Positions 59,868-64,000 of a stretch of 64,000 nucleotides of DNA are shown piece by piece. This DNA is from JBBDMX01 sp040878035 (GTDB lineage Bacteria > Planctomycetota > Phycisphaerae > Phycisphaerales > Phycisphaeraceae). The notes under the pieces were generated by a model that saw only the letters and a list, made by a program, of their open reading frames with translations, had not been told where the DNA came from and did not search any database. The DNA is taken from assembly GCA_040878035.1 (NCBI GenBank), contig JBBDMX010000016.1, positions 87,230-151,229 of the forward strand. The letters run 5' to 3'. How positions within the stretch are numbered: the stretch's first letter is position 1; each line of letters begins with the position of its first letter. A program made the translations under genes and the position numbers.

Positions 59868-59919
59868 CCGGGGTCTGGGGGTTCGAGGTCCGGGGTCCGG
59901 GGTTCGAGGTCCGGGGGCG
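59868..59919. repeat. GGGGTCTGGGG/GAGGTCCGGGG word repeat
   Basis: Four to five copies of GTCCGGGGT-type words in the spacer before 60124. Confidence 0.6.
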
Positions 59920-60123
59920 GCAGCCTTTGGTAACAGGGTGTGGCTCGGATTTCTCAGGTCGGGCCCAGAACGCCCATTCATCGCTGATTGAACCTTCGCT
60001 TCTCGCCGGGCCAGGATGATGGCCCCGCGGGGCGCGAGTCTCGATCATCCTCACATGGTCCAAGATAAAGCAAACTGATTCATCCCACGACCGGGGCGTC
60101 ACCGGTCGGTAAGACGCCATCGA

Positions 60124-60789
60124 ATGTCCGAGGCGATCCAGTTCAAACGCGGTGATCGGGTCATGCACCCGCGCCGGCCCGAGTGGGGCAGCGGCTTGGT
60201 CCATCAGGCCATGGCCGTCCCTCAGTCCGGCCCGGCGGCGCAACGCCTGGTCATCGAGTTCGCCAACCAAGGCCGCGTCACCATCAACACCGCGGTCGCA
60301 CCTTTACTCCCCGCCCAGGAGGGCGCCATCACCATGAGTGCTACGCAGTCTCGACCCACATTCCCCACGCCCGGGGCCACGCCCAAGCCGTCCAACGGCG
60401 GCGGCTGGCTCGACCGGCTCGAAGGCAATGGCGTCGGCAAGGAGGAACTGTGGCGCATGCCCGCTTCCTTCACCGATCCCTTTGCCACCCTCTCCAGCCG
60501 CCTCGCCGCCGTACTCGACAGCTTCCGCTACGGCACCGACCCGCGCCATCCACGCAACCTGCTGGACTGGGCCGTGGCCCAGACCGGCCTCAACGACCCG
60601 CTGAGCAAGTACACCCGCACCGAGTTGGAGCAGGCCTTCCCGCGTTTCGTCCGCGACCGCGACAACTACTTCTTCGACATGGTCCGCACCATCCGGCGTC
60701 AGAACCGGCAGGACCTGCTCCAACAAGCCCGCCAGGGCCGCCTCGACCCCGCCGCGATCAAGGCTCTGGACCGCGCGACGCGCGGGTGA
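60124..60789 (+). CDS. DUF3553-domain protein
   Basis: 221 residues. The N-terminal ~65 residues (FKRGDRVMHPRRPEWGSGLV, then RLVIEFANQGRVTINTAVAPL) are the DUF3553 fold, seen alone and beside UvrD-type helicases. The rest has a low-complexity linker (65-95) and a helical C-terminus (FSDPFATLSSRLAAVLDSFR-like, RHPRNLLDWAVAQTGLNDPL) with no known family. It ends 82 bases before ligA, so it may share its message. Confidence 0.82.
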   Translation: MSEAIQFKRGDRVMHPRRPEWGSGLVHQAMAVPQSGPAAQRLVIEFANQGRVTINTAVAPLLPAQEGAITMSATQSRPTFPTPGATPKPSNGGGWLDRLEGNGVGKEELWRMPASFTDPFATLSSRLAAVLDSFRYGTDPRHPRNLLDWAVAQTGLNDPLSKYTRTELEQAFPRFVRDRDNYFFDMVRTIRRQNRQDLLQQARQGRLDPAAIKALDRATRG

Positions 60790-60871
60790 CTGAACGTCTC
60801 CGCTTCGTGCGCGCCAAGCCGGGGATGAGTCTGCGAATCCCCGGGTTTCCGCGCTGTTGTAGAATCTCCGC

Positions 60872-63037
60872 ATGGCCAGTGACGTTGCCCAGCGGGTTGA
60901 GCATCTCCGCCGCGAACTGGAGCGGCATAATCGGCTTTACTACGTGGACGCCAAGCCCGTCATCTCCGATCAGGAGTATGACCGACTGTTGCGCGAGCTC
61001 CAGGATTTGGAGGCGGCGCATCCGGAGTTGGCCAGCGCCGACTCGCCCACACAGCGCGTGGGCGGCGCGCCGATCGAGGGCTTTAAGACCGTCACGCACG
61101 CCCGGCCGATGCGGAGCATCGACAACACTTACAGCCAGGGCGAGTTGACCGCGTGGTATCAGCGCGCGATTAAGAATCTCGGTCTAGACGAAGCTGACGC
61201 GCCCAAGGGTGAGAAGCCCATCGGTTCGGCGGGGCACCTGTTTGAGGCAGCGCAGAAGGCCCAAGAGCGCGGGCCGGGCATCGCGATGATCGCCGAGCCC
61301 AAGGTCGATGGCGTGGCGGTGAGCTTGCGCTATGAAAATGGCAAGCTGGTGCTGGCGGCGACGCGCGGCGACGGCCGGCAGGGGGACGACATCACCGCCA
61401 ACGCGCGCACCATCCGCGCCATTCCGCTATTGCTCGACGATAGCAGGCACGAGCTTCCGGGGATTCTGGAAGTGCGTGGGGAAGTCTACATGCCCACCGA
61501 GGAGTTCCAGCGCATCAACAAACAGCGCCAGGCCGCCGGCCTGGATCTGTTCGCCAATCCGCGCAACTCCACCGCCGGCACGCTCAAACAGCTTGATCCC
61601 AAGGCCGTGGCGCCACGTCGCCTGCGCTTCATCGCCCATGGCCGCGGGGAGGTCGAGCCTGACAACTTCCACCGTCACAGTGAGTTTCTCGATACCTGCC
61701 GCGAGCTTGGCCTGCCCACCAATCCGCTTACCAAGGTCTGCAAGAGCCTCGACGAAGTCTGGCAGCTCATCGAAACCTTCGATAAGAAGCGTGGCGAGTT
61801 GCCCTACGGCGTCGACGGGGTGGTCATCAAGATCGACGACTACGAACAGCAGGAGGAACTGGGCTATACGTCCAAGAGTCCGCGCTGGTGCATCGCCTAC
61901 AAGTATGCTGCCGAGCAGGCGCCGACGCTCTTGCGCGACATCACCTGGCAAGTGGGCAAAGGCGGCACGCTCACGCCGGTGGCGGAACTCGAGCCGGTGT
62001 TCCTGGCGGGCACGACGGTGAAGCGCGCCGGGCTGCACAACATCGACCAGATTCGCGAGAAAGACATCCGCGTGGGCGACACGGTGGTGGTGGAGAAGGC
62101 CGGCGAGATCATTCCGCAGGTGGTTCGCGTGGTGAAGGAGAAGCGAGCTAAGACGAGTCATGAAACGCAGGCGCCGGCGAAATGCCCAAGCTGCGGCGGG
62201 CCGGTCGAGCGTGCGGAGGACGAAGCAGCGCTCCGATGCAACAACCCCGAGTGTCCCGCGCAGATCCGCGAGCGGCTGGCGTGGTTTGCAGGGCGCGACC
62301 AGATGGACATCGAGGGCCTGGGCGACAAGAGCGTCGAACAACTGGCGGATGCGGGCCTGCTCAAGTCCTTCAGCGACATCTACCGCCTCAAGGACCACCG
62401 CGACAAGCTGCTAACTCTCGAACGCATGGGCGAGAAAAAGGTGGACAACCTGCTCTCGGGCATCGAGGCGTCCAAGTCGCGCGGCCTATCACGCGTGCTG
62501 GCGGGGCTGGGCGTGCGCCACGTCGGCGCCCGCGCCGCCCAGATGCTGGCCGACGGCTTTGGCGATATCGACAGCCTGATGAAAGCCGACGCCAAGGCCA
62601 TTGACCTGGCGCTGGCGACGGGCGACCTGGACGTGAAGCGCAAGGCAATGGAAAAGGAAAGGTACCAAGCGGGTGAGATCGCCAAGTCGGCGCGGGCATT
62701 CTTCGACAGTGATGCAGGCAAGCACGTGATCCGGGAACTGCGCGATGCAGGGGTGGAAATGACCGCCCCCAAACGCACCGCCGCGGCCATTGCCGCCGAC
62801 TCGCCCTTCGCTAACAAGACCATCGTCATCACCGGCACGCTCGAACACTTCCAACGCAAAGAGCTGGCGGAACAACTCGAAGCCCTGGGCGCCAAAGTCA
62901 CCGACAGCGTCTCGAAAAAAACCGACCTGCTCATCGTCGGCGCCCCCGGAACCGCCGGCAGTAAACTCGACAAGGCGACTAAGTTCGGCATTGAGACGTG
63001 GGATGAGGCGAAGCTGCTGAAGAACTTGCAGGAATGA
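60872..63037 (+). CDS. ligA: NAD-dependent DNA ligase
   Basis: 721 residues. Domain Ia and adenylation domain: Lys144 in AEPKVDGVAVSLR is the AMP-accepting residue. OB fold follows, then a four-Cys zinc finger (CPSCGG ... CNNPECPAQ), helix-hairpin-helix repeats (DQMDIEGLGDKSVEQLADAG; LGVRHVGARAAQMLAD) and a C-terminal BRCT domain (ANKTIVITGTLEHFQRKELA). Standard length; closes nicks in replication and repair. Confidence 0.97.
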   Translation: MASDVAQRVEHLRRELERHNRLYYVDAKPVISDQEYDRLLRELQDLEAAHPELASADSPTQRVGGAPIEGFKTVTHARPMRSIDNTYSQGELTAWYQRAIKNLGLDEADAPKGEKPIGSAGHLFEAAQKAQERGPGIAMIAEPKVDGVAVSLRYENGKLVLAATRGDGRQGDDITANARTIRAIPLLLDDSRHELPGILEVRGEVYMPTEEFQRINKQRQAAGLDLFANPRNSTAGTLKQLDPKAVAPRRLRFIAHGRGEVEPDNFHRHSEFLDTCRELGLPTNPLTKVCKSLDEVWQLIETFDKKRGELPYGVDGVVIKIDDYEQQEELGYTSKSPRWCIAYKYAAEQAPTLLRDITWQVGKGGTLTPVAELEPVFLAGTTVKRAGLHNIDQIREKDIRVGDTVVVEKAGEIIPQVVRVVKEKRAKTSHETQAPAKCPSCGGPVERAEDEAALRCNNPECPAQIRERLAWFAGRDQMDIEGLGDKSVEQLADAGLLKSFSDIYRLKDHRDKLLTLERMGEKKVDNLLSGIEASKSRGLSRVLAGLGVRHVGARAAQMLADGFGDIDSLMKADAKAIDLALATGDLDVKRKAMEKERYQAGEIAKSARAFFDSDAGKHVIRELRDAGVEMTAPKRTAAAIAADSPFANKTIVITGTLEHFQRKELAEQLEALGAKVTDSVSKKTDLLIVGAPGTAGSKLDKATKFGIETWDEAKLLKNLQE

Positions 63038-63152
63038 AACAGGTAAATTGGTCGTGGATGTTACGGCGACTTAACATCGTCCACCGCTTTGTGGCCACCA
63101 TGACGCTGGTGGCGATCGCCCATCGCACTTCACCCATATTCCCGTTGTAACG

Positions 63153-63347
63153 TCAGACCTGATTCCCACAGGTTTGACAGCGCCAACCCGCGGTGACGCG
63201 AAACGACAACAATATCCAGACAATCAGCCATAGGCCGCCTGTAACGATGGTCAGCAAGAGATGAAGAATATGGTTCGGCGCCGTGCGAGCCGCCAACCGT
63301 TGTCCGCCGCAAGTCTTACATTTTCGAAATTGCTGCTGCAATGGCAC
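63153..63347 (-). CDS. Small membrane zinc-ribbon protein, unknown
   Basis: 64 residues: an N-terminal CKTCGGQR, a hydrophobic helix (HLLLTIVTGGLWLIVWILLSF) and a C-terminal CQTCGNQV. The two CxxC motifs could share one zinc across a folded-back helix. No further similarity is recognised. Confidence 0.6.
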   Translation of the reverse strand: MPLQQQFRKCKTCGGQRLAARTAPNHILHLLLTIVTGGLWLIVWILLSFRVTAGWRCQTCGNQV

Positions 63348-63391
63348 AGCGTTCCTTTTCCAGTGTGAGCAACCATTATTCGGCTCATGGT

Positions 63392-63721
63392 TCAGATGAC
63401 TTCAACCAGATAGGTGGTCATCCAGATGTCGAGTTGCTGGAAACGGGCCTTTAGACGGTCCTTGAAATCAGCAAAGAACGCGCGGTTTGCGTCCGTGTCG
63501 TCCACGTCCACCCAGACCCGGATCAACTCGTCGAGGTAGATGGTCTCCTCGTGCGTCCATGAACCCTGGATGGTCTGAGTCTCCGACGACACCGCGCCGA
63601 AGCGCTGGCGCAACTCAATCAGCGTGTCGCCGATGATTTCGTAAGGTACCGCCGAGCCGTCGTTGAATCTACGCGGCAGCAGGATTGAGTGCCGCCGGAA
63701 CGCCCGGCTTGAGGTGGTCAT
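63392..63721 (-). CDS. Small conserved protein, unknown, second of an overlapping pair
   Basis: 109 residues. Reads RRHSILLPRRFNDGSAVPYE, IELRQRFGAVSSETQTIQGS and VDVDDTDANRAFFADFKDRL, then RFQQLDIWMTTYLVEVI, a pattern I recall from uncharacterised proteins of Gemmata-like and Verrucomicrobia genomes, often beside a small partner. The start overlaps the partner's 3' end by 53 bases in another frame. No catalytic motif is seen. Confidence 0.7.
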   Translation of the reverse strand: MTTSSRAFRRHSILLPRRFNDGSAVPYEIIGDTLIELRQRFGAVSSETQTIQGSWTHEETIYLDELIRVWVDVDDTDANRAFFADFKDRLKARFQQLDIWMTTYLVEVI

Positions 63722-63893
63722 AGTTGGCCGGGCCCTTCACGGAAAACGCGATGCCGTCATGCGCCAGCGCCGCCAGCGCCGCCTCGGGCACCATCGTCTG
63801 GCCGTTGTCCCAGGTCTTGCACGCGAAGCGGCTGGCCAAGAAACCCAGCCCGCGGCGCTCGGCCTGTTCGTTGGTGAAGCGGATAATCACCAT
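63669..63893 (-). CDS. Small conserved protein, unknown, first of an overlapping pair
   Basis: 74 residues from ATG 63893. Reads MVIIRFTNEQAERRGLGFLA and SRFACKTWDNGQTMVPEAAL. The core A-L-x2-L-A-x2-G-I-x-F-x-V-x-G-P-A is a pattern I recall from small planctomycete proteins. The upstream frame to 63941 is not favoured. The 53-base overlap with the next gene implies coupled translation; the pair could be a two-component small system of unknown kind. Confidence 0.65.
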   Translation of the reverse strand: MVIIRFTNEQAERRGLGFLASRFACKTWDNGQTMVPEAALAALAHDGIAFSVKGPANYDHLKPGVPAALNPAAA

Positions 63894-63974
63894 GCCACAA
63901 TCATAGCGGTGGCCGACAGATGCGCCAAGAAGACCCCGCATTCGAGCAGGGCAATTGCATATGGCTTTTCCGGT

Positions 63975-63997
63975 CCCTCTCCCTTCTGAGGGAGAGG
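63975..63997. repeat. CCCTCTCCCTTCTGAGGGAGAGG repeat at right edge
   Basis: Copy of the 53306 family with a hairpin (CCTCTCCCT/AGGGAGAGG). The window ends before any matching partner. Confidence 0.6.
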
Positions 63998-64000
63998 TTA

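Larger units (their letters stand above)
59538..60123. other. 586-base spacer with a promoter and word repeat, no confident gene
   Basis: Holds a promoter (59667-59696), a possible 34-codon frame at 59731-59835 (no family; no well-spaced Shine-Dalgarno) and the GGTCCGGGG word repeat (59868-59919). Confidence 0.55.

Overview
The window is high-GC bacterial DNA, densely coded on both strands. It probably comes from a planctomycete, most likely class Phycisphaerae. The reasons are an McsA/McsB pair in a Gram-negative setting, the domain style of several large secreted proteins with pseudopilin-like C-terminal tails, many genes with no clear Shine-Dalgarno, and intergenic DNA packed with short-word repeats. 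No rRNA, tRNA, CRISPR or prophage was seen. The taxonomic call is inference.

Layout. 1-8.4 kb: end of pdxJ, an SGNH hydrolase, a large TPR-secretin with a TTG start, and a divergent phytanoyl-CoA dioxygenase/AraC pair followed by a macrodomain gene. 8.4-9.6 kb: a scar with an antitoxin, a beheaded PIN toxin and the tail of an isoprenylcysteine methyltransferase-like gene. 9.6-25 kb: a large membrane protein, a metal/corrinoid-type binding lipoprotein and permease, an MFS carrier, dapF, a small MITE-like element, a polyprenyl synthase, a PAS-GAF-receiver protein, an rsmB-like gene, a creatininase/GNAT pair and a ComM-like ATPase. 25-25.7 kb: a RelE-type toxin-antitoxin pair.

25.8-31.8 kb is an ebo (metabolite-traffic) cluster in the order eboD, small protein, eboB, eboE, eboC, eboF. 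Convergent to it at 31.9-35.2 kb lies a ketosynthase and a partner ketosynthase with every catalytic residue replaced (chain-length-factor-like), with a HepT/MntA toxin-antitoxin pair lodged between them. 35-49 kb: a lipoprotein, a GT39-type transferase, a large secreted protein, LemA plus an M48 protease, an AraC/ferritin-like/UroD-like group and recN.

49-55 kb: rpiB and a TsaC-phosphatase fusion with the Thr that marks arginine phosphatases, divergent from mcsA-mcsB (protein-arginine kinase). This places predicted writer and eraser of arginine phosphorylation side by side. ubiX and a UbiA/MqnP-like prenyltransferase follow. 55-58 kb: an ACT protein and DAHP synthase. The DAHP synthase gene has an attenuator: a consensus-like promoter, an overlapping 22-bp palindrome, a 25-residue leader peptide with five Phe, one Tyr and one Trp that appears leaderless, and an intrinsic terminator. 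58-64 kb: mannose-6-phosphate isomerase, a DUF3553 protein, ligA and small genes.

A second theme runs through the window. At least ten families of short-word or palindromic repeats sit at gene boundaries, some nested inside each other's loops and several translated in frame: inside a lipoprotein signal peptide, inside recN and rsmB, and at the ends of ubiX, the ubiA-like gene, eboD and a UroD-like gene.
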